This document shows, piece by piece, positions 34,457 through 46,382 of a stretch of 64,000 bases of DNA. Each line of letters opens with the position of its first letter. Position 1 is the first letter of the stretch. The notes below the pieces were generated by a model that was not told where the DNA came from, searched no databases, and was given only the letters and a program-made list of their open reading frames with translations. The translations under genes and the position numbers were made by a program. The stretch is from Loripinus fragilis. Taxonomy: Eukaryota; Mollusca; Bivalvia; Lucinida; Lucinidae. The stretch lies in contig OZ026521.1 in NCBI GenBank assembly GCA_964019695.1, forward strand, positions 35,348,774 to 35,412,773. Direction: 5' to 3'.

Positions 34457-34710
34457 GTCAGAAGTGTTCCTGTGCCATGACATAAAACAGTTTCTTCATC
34501 GCAGATATAACAGTGTTCAAGGAGACATATATTTTACGAATATAATCGAAGTTGTATATGTTTGTAACCTCACACATGTCCAAAGAGAAAAATAGAAAAC
34601 ATAACAAATAGCTAGGTCATTCATAAATGCTTGAAATTATCTCAAAAATTTAGAAAGATGTTACAAGAGCAGACACCAAGGTCTCAGCTCCACATTGGAA
34701 ATGTTTTAAA

Positions 34711-35035
34711 TAGAGGATCTTACATGAGTGCTCATGTTTTATTGAATTTATTAAACGAGTTGGGGAAAAGAGATAAAATGCGAGGCTTGCCGAGCATTTT
34801 ATCTCTTTTTCGCAACGAGTTTAATAAATTCAATAATACAAGAGCACGAATGTTAGATTCTATTTATCATATGATAAAATCTCATTTCTGCCGTAAAAAC
34901 GTTATAATTTTGTCATTATGTGCGCAACGTTGTTATGGACGTCATAACGTTTCCCGAAAATCGTTAAACCACTAGTGGTTTACAGATTTTATTGCATGGC
35001 GTTATTTCACTCCAAGACGTGACTTCATATGATAA
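34711..35035 (+). repeat. family K repeat, copy 2, with nested hairpins
   Basis: It has the same AAAAGAGATAAAATGC hairpin as copy 1 (34766-34781 against 34794-34809). Here an outer arm is kept too: GTGCTC through TTATTGAATTTATTAAACGA on the left pairs with TTTAATAAATTCAATAATAC through GAGCAC on the right, so about 120 bp folds as one hairpin. Confidence 0.75.
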
Positions 35036-37138
35036 ATGTATATTTGATATCTGAAATCACAAACACTGGTTATCTGCTGTGTTCTCATTAGCAGATAGTA
35101 TTGATATGCATGGTGATACATGGCAGCGATAATCTGTTAAATGACAAAAACAAATTAGGAATCTTAATTCTAATAAAAAATATAAAAAGATTAACACCAA
35201 GTGAAATATGACGGTTTGGTGTTGGCACTTGTCAAGGATTTTTTTTTTATCTCTTGTGTTGCTAATTTTGAGCGAGGCAAGAATACATTTAATGAAATTG
35301 CTCAACCCAAGGTTGTCTCCATAGCAGCATGAACAGAACAGAAACTGATGCCCATTTTGCCTGCAATGTGTTTGGCTGTTACATGTCTAATTATCATTTA
35401 TTAGCATATGGTACATTGTCTCAATCTGACAGTCCGTGAACTCTTGACCAAATTTTGGGCCTCCTGACCATGGTTCATTATAAGTGTTCTTCTTGCCTCA
35501 CTTCAATCAGCTACTAAGCTTCTTTCACAATGAAAAAAGGCAGATTCCCTTACAAGAATTCCGACCATGCTTTCATGGATTTCCTAGATGATAATCACTT
35601 TTATATGAGGACTCGTCTCAGGTTTGTTGATTTTATACAATAACCATCAACTACCAAAAATGTATTTACTTCTTATGAACAGCAGATAATTTGAATTAAA
35701 ATAGATGTTGTGGAAGTTTTGCAATCTTAACAAAACTAACAATTTATCGTTTTTATTGCTTTGAAAGATCGATAATCTTTTGATTTTCCTTCTCGCATTT
35801 AAAAAAAAATCCACAATTTTTTTTTATTTTCGTCCAATTTTCGTGAAATGTTCACTGAAATGTTGGATTTGAATAATGAACTTAGCAACGGTCAGAAAAA
35901 ATACAATTGGTGCCTATTTCATCAACTCGGTCTGTAAACCGATAATGATTTCTAGACCTCTTTTAACTTCAATAAAATAAAAAAATAATATTTTATAGAA
36001 CTGTAGTAGAGGATTATACATTGAATTTCAATGAGTATATGCTTTTTATCTAGCGTGACAAAATACTATTAAACAAAATTCGGCATTTGTCCACCCAACT
36101 GAAAGCAATGAAGCTTAAAGCGGCAAACACCATATTTATTGCATAATTAGGTATACTGCATCTTTAATATATATGCGTCAAGATTATGAATCATTTCATT
36201 TTTGATAGGTTTATCAACGATTCAAAAATACAGTTCCTTTTTGAACAGCATACTTCAATCTCTTGGTTCAATTAGCACAACATTATCAATCCTTCAGCAG
36301 CAGAAACGTACGTCTTACGCGTCAGTAAACAAGAAACCATCGTTACCGCTTTGTTATACATTGAAGTGGACAAAATTATTTTTTGAATCATTCAGTCTGT
36401 AGCAAATACATGTGTCAGTAAAATTAGGATTTTCAACCATTTTTAAGATTTTATAAGCTAAATTATCATAAAATACTGACTCGGATTCTGCTTAGGTTTT
36501 ATGATTGGTGGACTCAATAAAAGAGGTGTTCATGTTCATTTGAACATATTTGAAATTGCTGTAACGGTTACACCTTTACATCATATTATACTTTGTAAAA
36601 GTTTATTTACATGCTTTATTCTGATCTCCAGAAATCTGCGTTAACAAGACAATAGCTTGTTTTGAAACAATCTCTGAATATGAGTAATCAATTGGTTAGC
36701 GTTTAAAATGCTGTCTGATACTAATAGTTTTGAATCCTTCTCGAATGATTTCTCTTGAAAATATGAAGTTTTTTGCAGAACCTTTATTGACTTCAATTTC
36801 GATAGACATAAGGATTTATCTACCCTTTGAAATGCCATCCAACTCGTCCTCTGGTATCCCTCCCCATGTTTATCATTGAAGTCAATAATTGTATAATATT
36901 GCCAGAGGAACAGGAGATATGGCTGTTTTTAACTCGCGACTAAGCGTCAGTATAGACAAGCTCAGATTGTTTAATTGACAATATAGTTATCAACAAGCCT
37001 CCTCGACCAATTGTCGCGAGAATGCATGTGGATAACAAAGATGCATAGGCCTACTAGCCTGTACATCTGCAGAGAGTAATAAGCGACATCGTTATTGTCT
37101 TTCTGCAAAAGTAGCCTTGGTAAATGCGCATTTCAACT
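35036..37138. other. intron sequence without a supported gene
   Basis: Open stretches at about 35524-35625 and 36202-36402 were examined as exons. Neither keeps the phase required by exons A and B with usable splice sites. No repeats recognised. Confidence 0.45.
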
Positions 37139-37225
37139 GTCTAGCTACTCTCTGTAACTGAGCTGGCTAGATTGAAGCTTACCTGGACACTGAATCCGAA
37201 GTTAGCTTTTATCGCAACATGGCTC
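37139..37225 (+). repeat. LINE 3' UTR-like fragment abutting exon B
   Basis: GTCTAGCTACTCTCTGTAAC and GAGCTGGCTAGATTGAAGC resemble 6750-6800 of the LINE. It ends within about 20 bp of the acceptor of exon B. Confidence 0.45.
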
Positions 37226-37242
37226 ATTTTGTATTTTTTCAG

Positions 37243-37339
37243 ATCCGACCAGAAACTTTCCATTACGGAAAATTGTATGATTCAACTACAGTCACTTCTG
37301 AAAAGCTGGAAAGAATATATGGAAAAAGCGAAGATAAAG
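37243..37339 (+). CDS. DUF4470-like protein, exon B
   Basis: 97 bp between acceptor TGTATTTTTTCAG and donor GTATTT. Entering in the phase left by exon A, the first base completes an Ile codon. The exon then reads SDQKLSITENCMIQLQ, SLLKSWKEYMEK and AKIK, a helical stretch, and leaves in phase 0. That phase is exactly what exon C needs. A second frame is also open here (RPETFHYGKLYDSTT), so the frame is chosen by phase and by the expected helical segment at this place in the family, not by openness alone. Confidence 0.65.
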
Positions 37340-37524
37340 GTATTTCATGAGTTCAGGTCTACACCTGTTTTGTTTGAATCAAAGAACCCAATTTCGGAGC
37401 TTCTGGTGTGATGCATGTAGTATCAGTTCAATAGCTAGCTGAATCCAATGTGAAGAATATTTCATTGTTTTTGCTAAATAACTATGCTGTCCATAACATT
37501 TGACTATTAGCTGTAACTGTCTTA

Positions 37525-38565
37525 AGGCCCTGTCACACTATAACGTTTTAGCCAACATATGCCGACGTATGAAAAATATATCTAGTACGCTGGCATACGC
37601 TGAAATCTAATTAAAAAATCAGAGGAAGCCTCTCTCTGAACTTATGCAAAGCGTACGCGAAACGAACATAGAATGTATGTCTAACTTATGAGTAACTTAT
37701 TCATAACTTATTCCCGGCGTAACATAACTTATACTTGTATCAGCGTATAAAAGCGTATGCCCAGCGTATCACTTGCGTTCTTGACTTATGAGAAACTTAT
37801 GCACAACGAACGTCTAACGTCTGCTGAATTGTACACATAACGTACGTTAACGTATGCATAACTTACATGTAGCGTACATCTAACTTATGTCAGACGTATA
37901 AAACAGTACAAACTTGTGTGACCTTTTTGCCATATGACAGCGTATACCAACGTACTGTAGCGTGTTCGTAACGTATTGAAAACGTATCTCTAACTTATTC
38001 AGCGTACACCAACGTACTTGATTAATTTTCATACGTCCTCATACGTTGGTGCTAACGTATCTTAACGTATGCATAACTTACCCGCTGCGTACATCTAACT
38101 TATGCCAAACGTATATGCAATACGTCGGCATACGCTGAAGATTTTTTATGCAAGTACAAAATTTTGAGATCTATTCGACGTATGACAACGTATACCAACG
38201 TACAGTAGCGTGTTCGTAACGCGTTTAAAACTTATCTCTACCGAATTCAGCGTACACCAACGCACTTGCTTGATTTCTCATACGTCCGCATACGTTGGTG
38301 CTAACGTATGCATAACTTACCTGCTGCGTACATCTAGCGTATGCCTAACGTATAGAAGCAGTACGTTCGCTTACGCTGTAATTTTTTATGGATGCACAAA
38401 ATGTTGGACCTCTTGGCCGTATGTCAACGTATACCACCGTACTATAGCGTATTCGTAACGTGTTTAAAACTTATTTCTAACGTACTCAGCGTATACCAAC
38501 GTACTTGCTGAATTTTTCATACGTCGGCATACGTTGGTGCTATACGTCGTAGTGTGATAGGGCCT
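37525..38565. mobile_element. CGTA-rich tandem-repeat transposon, TTA target duplication
   Basis: Termini AGGCCCTGTCACACTA and TAGTGTGATAGGGCCT are inverted with one mismatch, and similarity continues inward to ATGCCGACGTATGAAAAAT. TTA flanks both sides (37522-37524 and 38566-38568). The inside is packed with ACGTA/CGTATACC/AACTTATG words arranged in tandem units of about 240-248 bp (marker GTATACCAACGTAC at about 37941, 38189 and 38428). Low-quality open frames only; no transposase. A 3-bp TTA duplication suits PIF/Harbinger-like elements. Confidence 0.8.
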
Positions 38566-38575
38566 TTACATGTTC

Positions 38576-39325
38576 TATTCGACCTTTTTCATTTACCACT
38601 GATACCTATGATTTGTCCGTCGTGGACACCTTACTTTATTTTAGAGGGCGATGTCAACAGTAACTCAGAAACTTTTAACAACTTCATTAGTTGAAACTTG
38701 GGAATCGGTTTATTCCTTGTTTCGAAAACCATATAAAGTGCTTTAATAAAGTTATCTTGATCAAACTATTATTTTCTGTTAAAGGTCTGATATAATGTAG
38801 TTGTTAAAAGTTGCATGCTTTTTTTACGTCTGCTGATTATATTAAAATATACACTGGACTACTTTTATGATGGAAGTAAACATTATGAATCCAGATCAGA
38901 CTGCAACTCATGCCACGTACACCATTTATGTTCTGTGTTGCATATTATGTAATCAGGGACATATTGCGCACATTGTTTACTAGTTAGACAGAGAAAAAAC
39001 AGTTGATGCGAGTCTTCCCAATGCCAAAATGCAATTTTGTTGCAACGGTTTGACTCTATCAGAAGGAATAATTTCAACCTCCACTTCTCCACTAGAAACC
39101 AAAAGTTATATTCCATCTAGTGAGTTTAACTGCAGATCCAGGGGTTGCGAGCTTGATCCTGGCCTGATCTCATACCTTTTTGGAGATTGATTATGAACTA
39201 ATTTTCTAAAACTAAGATTGCACTATTTCTACCTATTTTTATATGCAGGCAAAGGCGCAATACATATTGAAACATATTAAGCAGAATTTTAGTTTGTAGG
39301 CCTGGGTCCGCCCCTTGGTTGGACA
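38576..39325 (+). repeat. left arm of large intronic inverted duplication
   Basis: Matches the reverse complement of 44088-45058 from TGATACCTATGATTTGTCCG at the outer end to TTTTAGTTTGTAGGC near the inner end. Large parts match closely by eye (ACTCTATCAGA, CAATGCCAAAATGC). A tRNA-like GCGAGCTTGATCCTGG lies at about 39145. Confidence 0.75.
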
Positions 39326-39539
39326 TAGGGGTGGAGCAGAGGCCAAAATTCAACTCTTCAGAATATGGTCATGTTGCGTTTCAAATTAAAAGGAATGAGG
39401 CATGCAGCAACATTGTAACAAATAGTTTGCCAGTAGAAACAACCTCAACCCTTGCATTGACAAAAATCAAATTGAGGCTTGAGTGTGTCATCACAGCTCT
39501 ACTCATTATAATTTTCAATCGATCAGAACTGAATTCTGC
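39326..39539. other. noncoding spacer
   Basis: Nothing recognised. Confidence 0.4.
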
Positions 39540-39592
39540 TGATTCAAGAAGGGTTGTTGTCAGTTTCTAGCATAAGTATGTGCATGAAGTAC

Positions 39593-40920
39593 AGACCCCC
39601 TAGCAGACTCTCATGAAATTAAAGGTTTTTATAAAGGCTATTTTAGGCAAAATAAAGGTTGTTTCATTGAAATTCTAACAAAAATAAAGAGCAAATTAAC
39701 ATCAAAATTTCTAGTATTTTTATCAGATCCATGTTGGTATGAAAGGGGTACAGCAAATCCTCAGCCAGCAAATTATAGCCCATTTATCACAAATCAACAG
39801 AAAATTACTTTTGTTCTTTACTCCCTAGTTGAAAGCCTCACTTTTTACTAAAGGCTTGTGTCGAGCAGTGTTGGATTGAGAATTAAATCTCATTTTTTCT
39901 TATCTAGAAGGGGGGTCAGAGTCCTCCCCCAAAAAATTTTGAAAACCAAGAAAGCAGGAGAAGCCATCTCTGGTCATTTTGTAAGGACAATCTTATCTTC
40001 AGTAAATGCACGATTTCAGAGGAAATTGCTCCCATTTATTGTATGCTCTTTTTTTTAAAATATAGAATTTAGAGAGAGCTGGTTGCTTTGCTTAATTTGT
40101 CTGTCTGGTGCCTCGTGATGGTTGAGTGGCTCTTCCTCGCGGTGCCATGGGGTTGTCTGCGGTTTGTGATTGTGGTATTTCCTGATTATTCTCACTTACT
40201 ACATGTATTTAGATATGCATATTGTCTGCATTAAACTTGGAGTGTAGATAACAATATTTAGATTTGACAACCTTCAACAATGACATAAGAAAATCAGGAC
40301 ATTATTCAAAAGTGAAAAAAACCCCACTAGATGCTTATCCATTAATATTTGTTGGTGCAGTTATTGCAGTTGGTAGCATGTAAATCCTAATGTCAAGTGG
40401 GTTTGCAGGATCTATTTCTAGATTTGGGCACATTCTTTCACTTAATAGCTACATATGTAGTTGTCAGTTACTAGTAAAAGATGAGTAATGAGTACTAGTG
40501 AAAAGATTTGAGTTAAGCCAGCCTAGGAAAAAGGTGGTTAGGATCATCTAGTCATTCTGACATTACCTCAGCTGTTTAGCATGGATGTAAAGCAAGAAAT
40601 CAACCCAAAAGTGTATATATTTATTTTACCTCACTCTTTTTTTATTGCTGCCTTATCTGAAGCCTCAGAAAAATTGACGATAAGAGTCACTCTGGTGCAA
40701 GAGGTAGGTATAGACACAATGGTCTGAGAATGAATACAGCTCAAGATGTCACAGACATTACTTATCAACAATCGTATGTGCTCAAATTGATCTTGAAAAA
40801 TTTCAAGGTTTATTAACCAAAATAAGGTTATTAAAGGTTTTTCAGCCTAATTAAAGGTTTTAAGGATTGCAACCAAATTAAAGGGTTCTAAAGGTTTTAA
40901 AGGTTCCACTAGGGGGCCTG
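39593..40920. mobile_element. non-autonomous hAT element with 8-bp target duplication
   Basis: TGAAGTAC occurs at 39585-39592 and 40921-40928, and only once in intact SINE E. Ends are AGACCCCCTAG and CTAGGGGGCCTG, inverted, with AAAGGTTTTAAAGG-type repeats inside both ends. 1.33 kb, no transposase frame. It carries a family B SINE at 40077-40203. Confidence 0.8.
40077..40203 (+). repeat. SINE-like family B, partial copy
   Basis: GGCTCTTCCTCGCGGTGCCATG and TGTGATTGTGGTATTTCCTG are shared with 49690-50000 and, inverted, with 44215-44500. Confidence 0.65.
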
Positions 40921-41149
40921 TGAAGTACTGTTAGTCCGCTTTGTCAAGCTTGTTAGGAAAAAACTGGTTATGTAAATTGGTTGCCTCCACAGAAGTGGCA
41001 TTTGCGACATGACCATAACCGTTGACTGGGGTGTAAAATATAACACCCTACAAAATCTTTCACACAAGATTCCCCCCCCCCCCTCCCCACCCCAACCCAC
41101 TTCACTGAACTATTTCCGTCAGGTAAACGGCTATACTGATTGTCTCTTT

Positions 41150-42838
41150 AGCTCACCTGAGCCAAAGGCTCATTGGTGAGCTAATAGTATACAAGCGACT
41201 CCGTCGTCCGTCATCCGTCTGTCCGTCGTCCATCAACATTTTCAAACATCTTCTCCTCTGAAACTACTGGGCCAATTGAACTCATGTTTCATATGGAGAC
41301 TTCTTAGGATAGAGGAACGAAAATTTGTTCAAAAGACACATGACCAAGATGGCCGCCATGCCCATATATGGTAAAAACCTTCAAAAATCTTCTTCTCCAG
41401 AACCAGAAGGCTAATGACCTTGGGACTTGGTTGGTAGCATTGGGGTTGTGAGGCCTACCAAGTTTGTTCAAATGATGATACTAGAATGACCTTGACCTAC
41501 TGGACGTCAAGGTCAAATTTGCTTCCTTATGCATTTAAATGGGAAAATTTCTAAAAAGTTGATTTTTTTAAAATTGTGGAAGCTTTAGTCATTATTCTTA
41601 CTTGATATGTTTAACATGAGACAATGGCTATAAATAAGTTCAAAAGGCCAAGGTTGACCTTTGACCTTTCAGCTTAGGTCACTCATATTAGAGTCCCATT
41701 AATATTATAACATAGTTTTCTCACAAACCATTGGCCCAATTGAACTCAAATTTCATGTCAAGACTCCATATGATAATTTAGCCAAAATTTATGCAAAATA
41801 TTTTTGTCACATGACCAAGATGACCGACACGCCCATATATGGTTAAAACCATTTAAAAATCTTCTACTCCAGAACCAGAAGGTCGATGACCTTGGGACTT
41901 GTTATGTTGCGTTGGGGATGTGGGGCCTACCAAGTTTGTTCAAATGATGAACCTAAGTTGACCTTGACCTTTTTAACGTCAATGTCAAATTTGCTTCCTA
42001 ATGCATTTAAATGGGTTTTTTTAAATTTCATTTTTTGAAAACTGTTGAGGCTTAAGTCATTATTCTCACTTGATATGTTTAACCAAATGAGACAATGGCT
42101 ATAAATAAGTTTCAAAGGTCAAGGTTGACCATTAACTTTTCAGCCAAGGTCGCTCATATTGGAGTCCCATCAACACATTAAAACATGGTTTCCTCAGAAA
42201 CCATAGGCCATTTGAACTCAAATTTCATATGAAGACTCCTTATGATAGGTTAGCCAAAATATATACCAATTGTACTGGTTACATGACCAAGATGGCCACC
42301 ACGTCCATATATGGTAAAACCCTTTAAATATCTTACGGAACCAAAAGACCAATGGGCTGGGGACTTGGTATGTAGCATAGGGGATGTGGGCCCTACCAGA
42401 TTTGCACAAATGATGAATCTAGGTTGACCTTGACCTACTTTATGGCAAGGTCAAATTTGATTCATAGTGCATTTATTTGGGAAAAATCTTGAAAAGTTCA
42501 TTTTCCTATAACTGTTGAGGCGGAAATCATTACAGTTGCAAGAATTGTTAAACCTAATGAGATATAGTTTTATATAAGTACCAAATGCCAAGCTGACCTG
42601 TGACCTTTTATCCAAGACCACTCATTTGGACTGTCACATGACTGTCACATGCCTATTTAAACATCTTTTCCTCAGAAATCCCTGGGCTGTTTGGTGGAGT
42701 ATTCATTAGATTGTTTTAGGTCACTTAACCATAACCATAAAACAAAATATGTTTCATTATAAGCCGTAGTTGATCTTGACCTATTTTAACATTATTAAAG
42801 AGATCATGTGAGCACTTCAGGACCGTCAGGTCCCCTAG
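41150..42838 (+). mobile_element. tandem-core element family A, complete copy
   Basis: Starts AGCTCACCTGAGCC with its own inverse GGTGAGCT 18 bp later, followed by a CCGTCNGTCCGTC stretch. Three core units of about 470 bp follow (marker GAACTCAAATTTCAT near 41280, 41745, 42212). The right end is a GGACC-GTCA-GGTCC stem-loop and CTAG. Short frames and TGACCTTTGACC-type half-sites lie within the core. No replicase: non-autonomous. Confidence 0.8.
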
Positions 42839-43256
42839 TCTTATTTTACTACTTCTGGATTTCTAAGCATGTATTGAATTAAAAAGTTTTAATCCAGCAT
42901 TTTTCAGGATGTGGGAAATAATGATTAATAATTATTATTATAATAGATTGGTGAACTCCTTAGGATGGTTGAAGGTATGGAGCTAATGTAGATATGGTAG
43001 GAAGCAGCTTAAACACTTATGTGCGTCAGTCCGTCCACCTGTCTGTCTTTCCCGCCAGTAACCATTTATAATATTTGATGCATTCTTTTATTTATGACCA
43101 CTACCATGAGCAGTCAGTATCATATAAGTTTCATCCAAATCAAATCAAGAATTATCTATATGCATCCATGGTAATTTTTCATGCTTTTTAGATGTTTGTC
43201 GTTTCTTTTTTTTCTTTCCCCTTCTTTGATTCAACTTACATTATGTATTTAAACAA
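42839..43256. other. noncoding
   Basis: GTCAGTCCGTCCACCTGTCTGTC at about 43026 resembles the start of a tandem-core element, but no core follows. Confidence 0.4.
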
Positions 43257-43390
43257 GATCTTTTGAGTTTACCATCACAGTGTCAAACATTTTTGATCCA
43301 GATCAGGCCTGATGTTCTGTTTGACCTGATCTGGGTCCAAACTGTTTGAATCGATCAGCAGAAGATGACTGAATTTGTCGCTGGCAGGCA
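43257..43390 (+). repeat. family I repeat fragment
   Basis: ACCATCACAGTGTCAAACA and GATCTGGGTCCAAACTGTTTG match the repeat near 1911-1975. Confidence 0.55.
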
Positions 43391-44087
43391 GTTCCAAACA
43401 TGCCAATATTTTGTCCTGAAAAAGATAGATGTCTGCATATTATATCTGCTGCATATATTCAAGTGCACTTCGTTCTAAATCTTATGGAAGCAAATGATTT
43501 GAGCCATGACCAGACTGCTCACAGGGAGCTGTCAAATACTACCATTATATGTTACCTATGTACAAAAGTAGATGAGAGAGCAGATAACAAAAGTCGTGAC
43601 AGGCGGAAATGAATTTTAAAATATTTTAAAATATATAAAATGGAAACATGTAGAACCTGGTGAGATAGCCCAAGCTGACAGCTCAAGATGATGAGCCATT
43701 TCATACCTGGGGCCATGGCCTAGGCTAATATGGACGTGCTTTAGCGTGTGTCCAGATGAATTAATATCCATTTACAGTAGTGATGCAAAACCTTTGTTTC
43801 AATCTCGCCCAACTATATATGCTTGGAAACCCACAATTATTCACAGGCAGAAATAAAACAAAGAAACAAAAAAAGCAAAAAAAAAAAAGCATGAATGCAT
43901 TGCTTTAAAGTTAAATAGAATCCATTTAGACTAATGATTTAACATACACATATTCGTGTATTTTGGTTTTGATAGAATTCAATTGGCTGAACATACATGC
44001 ATGCGCTATTTTATTGTAACTTTGTTATTTGCTTTTATTTGGAGGGGGTAGTATAACTCCCCCCCCCCCCACACACACATTAGTCCA
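43391..44087. other. noncoding
   Basis: A GC-balanced block at about 43655-43830 with GTTTCAATCTCGCC may be a SINE head. Nothing else is recognised. Confidence 0.35.
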
Positions 44088-45058
44088 CCCAAGGGGCGAA
44101 CACAAGCCTACAAACTAAAATTCCGCTTGATATGTTTCAATATCTATTGCACTTCTGCTTGCATACAAACAATAGGTTAAATATTGCAATCTTAGTAATT
44201 GCAAAATTAGTTATTGATCAGTCCCACAAAGGTACAAGACCAAAAAGTAAGTGAGTATGATAAGAAAATAACACAATCACACACTGCAGACCAACCCATG
44301 GCACCGCGAGGAAGAGCCACAGAACACTTATAGTAACAATACATAACAAAAACAAAGACAAACACATAACTCCCACAAACAATGGGAAGTACATTAAACA
44401 ATAGATCAACAATCTAACCACCACCTTAGAACGGACAGCAGCTTTAACCCCATTGCATGGATTGGGCTCACAACCCCTGGACCAGCAGCCAGACTTACTT
44501 AATGGCAAATAATTTTGGTCTGTAGTGGAAAAGATGGGGTTGAAAACTTTCTTTCTGATAGAGTCAAACCGTTGCAACAATTTTGAATTTTGGCATTGGG
44601 AAGACTCGCATCAACTGTTCTTTTTACTCTGTCTAACTAGTAACCAATGTGCGCTGTAGAGCCACACAATATGCCCCTGATTACATCATATGCTACCCAG
44701 AACAGAAAATTGTGTATGTGGCATGAGTTGAAGTCTGATCTGGATTCATAATGTTTACTTCCATCATAAAAGTAGTCCAGAGTATATTTTAATATGATCA
44801 GCTGACGTAAATAGCACGCAGCATTTTCACGACTACATTATATCAGCACTTTAACAGAAAATATTAGTTTGCTGAAGATAACTCTATTAAAACACTGCAT
44901 ATGATTTCTGAAACAAGGAATAAAGAGAGTCGCAAGTTACAACTAATGAAGTTGTTAAAATCACCGAGTTACTGCTGACATCGCCCTCTAAAATAAAGTC
45001 ATGGTAAGGTGTCCACAACGGACACATCATAGGTATCAGCGGTAACTGAAAAAGGTCT
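44088..45058 (-). repeat. right arm of large intronic inverted duplication, with SINE insertion
   Basis: Inverse of 38576-39325. The extra length is explained by the family B copy at 44215-44500, absent from the left arm. Confidence 0.75.
44215..44500 (-). repeat. SINE-like family B copy
   Basis: On the minus strand it starts with a tRNA-like GGTCCAGGGGTTGTGAGCCC, then TGCTGTCCGTTCTAAGG and the TCTTCCTCGCGGTGCCATGG box, ending in CTCACTTACT. Similar to 49690-50000. Confidence 0.65.
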
Positions 45059-46088
45059 ATTAAGTTGTATAATAACTACATACTGCATACATGCCACTGC
45101 AAATGGATATTAAGCAATAGGTTTGTTCACATTTAATGACTAAAAGGCTTTTATAATAATTTGTTTTTTGAGCATTTTGAAATTTCTAAACCTTTATTAG
45201 TAGGTTAAATACAAACAGGAGTGTTTTAAAGCAATAAAAATACTGTGTTTTGGACTTACATGCTCAAAGTTAAGTTGGCTGTGTTAAAGTCTTATAGTCT
45301 CTCAGATACAGGGATAAGAGGATGTCACAATCAGAGACAACCCAATACCACAATGAGGCAAAGACATGATATCACATACAATCACATACATTTACAACAC
45401 ATTAAAGGGTTAGAAAGCAACCACCTATCTTATCTCATTAGACAATTGCTAAACTGGAGAGGACACAAAAAAACATATATCAAAACCAAAACCCAAGACC
45501 AAACGAAATCACAGCATACAATTGGAGAAATAACAATTGAGCCGCTATAGGAGATTTCCAACAGTTAGGTATGTGCAACCAGCAAAGGCTCACACCAGCA
45601 GTCTGATAGCTGGTCGCTTGAATATGCTATGACTATTAAGCTACTGACCAAACATCATGTTTCTAAGCTACAGAGGAGGCTGCACTGGCTCGTCTGTCTC
45701 TCCTGTCAAAATGTCACATAGTTGGAAATCTCATGTCCCGGATCAAATAACAAAACCAAAACCCAAGATCAAACGAAATCCCAACATATAATGGGAGTAA
45801 CAACAAACAATTACCTGAATAACAACAAAATCACAGCCTTAGATTTGTGCACAGATATTTACTTTTCTGGAACGACAGGTTTTGATCGTACAATTGTAAA
45901 TATTTTTTTACCTATCAATTTTAACATTTGTTTTGGGTGCTCAAAAACCCAATCTCATTGAGACGATTCTTTTGAGTACCCACAGCATATCTTTTGGTTG
46001 AGAAGTAAGAAAACTATTTTTGGTACGCACGCTTAACTTAATGCCTGTAACCAGGATCTATGCTGAACATTCACGTTTTCTTTCTTAG
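45059..46088. other. intron sequence with a small inverted-ended insert
   Basis: Two direct repeats of AACCAAAACCCAAGA.CAAACG (about 45483 and 45751) flank the insert at 45551-45732. Otherwise nothing recognised before exon C. Confidence 0.45.
45551..45732. repeat. 182-bp element with 12-bp inverted ends
   Basis: GAGATTTCCAAC at the left and GTTGGAAATCTC at the right are perfect inverses. No clear target duplication. Confidence 0.5.
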
Positions 46089-46234
46089 GTTTCGGTATGG
46101 CTGGAGGACGCTCTGGCGCTAGTTAACCTTAAACTCCCGCCTGAGAAGAAGTTTCATTTCATTAACACTTCCAACCTCAGTGATCATATCGGTCTGTTGA
46201 ATGTGTTGTTATCATGTTCTAAAAGGCTCAAAAG
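46089..46234 (+). CDS. DUF4470-like protein, exon C
   Basis: 146 bp with acceptor TTTTCTTTCTTAG and donor GTAACA. Entered in phase 0 from exon B, it reads VSVWLEDALALVNL, then KFHFINTSNLSDHIGLLN, then VLLSCSKRLKR. The block with I(D/N)TSNL.DH.GLLN is, as I recall, a conserved segment in the C-terminal half of DUF4470-containing proteins, so this is strong support that exons A-C are one gene. Base composition is visibly richer in GC and CpG than the surrounding intron. It leaves in phase 2. Confidence 0.82.
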
Positions 46235-46283
46235 GTAACATTTTATTTAGGGGACAGCTGTATTTAAAAATATTATTTGGGAA

Positions 46284-46382
46284 GATATATCGTCGGATAT
46301 ACGGTCAGAAAAATTTGTTTCAGGGCGACGTGTGAGCGGAACTGTAAAACGTGTTTTCTGACTGTCTATCCGACGATATACC
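46284..46382. mobile_element. 99-bp palindromic MITE
   Basis: GATATATCGTCGGATATACG with GTCAGAAAA on the left is inverted on the right as TTTTCTGAC and TATCCGACGATATACC. It lies 49 bp after the donor of exon C. A half copy lies near 14356. Confidence 0.7.

Larger units (their letters stand above)
39540..41040 (+). mobile_element. SINE family E copy split by a hAT insertion
   Basis: The left part, to 39592 (TCAAGAAGGGTTGTTGTCAG), and the right part, from 40921 (GAAGTACTGTTAG to GACTGGGGTGTAAAAT), join into one family E copy like that at 26345-26510, where the junction reads GAAGTACTGG. Confidence 0.7.

Noticed and set aside
35524..35625. Possible exon reading KKGRFPYKNSDHAFMDFLDD before a GTTTGT donor.
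   Set aside because: Its open frame does not fit phase 2 from exon A with any nearby AG; exon B at 37243 does fit.
36202..36402. 66-codon open frame tested as an exon.
   Set aside because: Low-complexity Ser/Leu-rich translation, no suitable donor before its stop, and out of phase with exons A and B.
38210..38458. 82-codon open frame in the CGTA-rich element.
   Set aside because: The other tandem unit does not keep the frame; it is a product of repeat composition.
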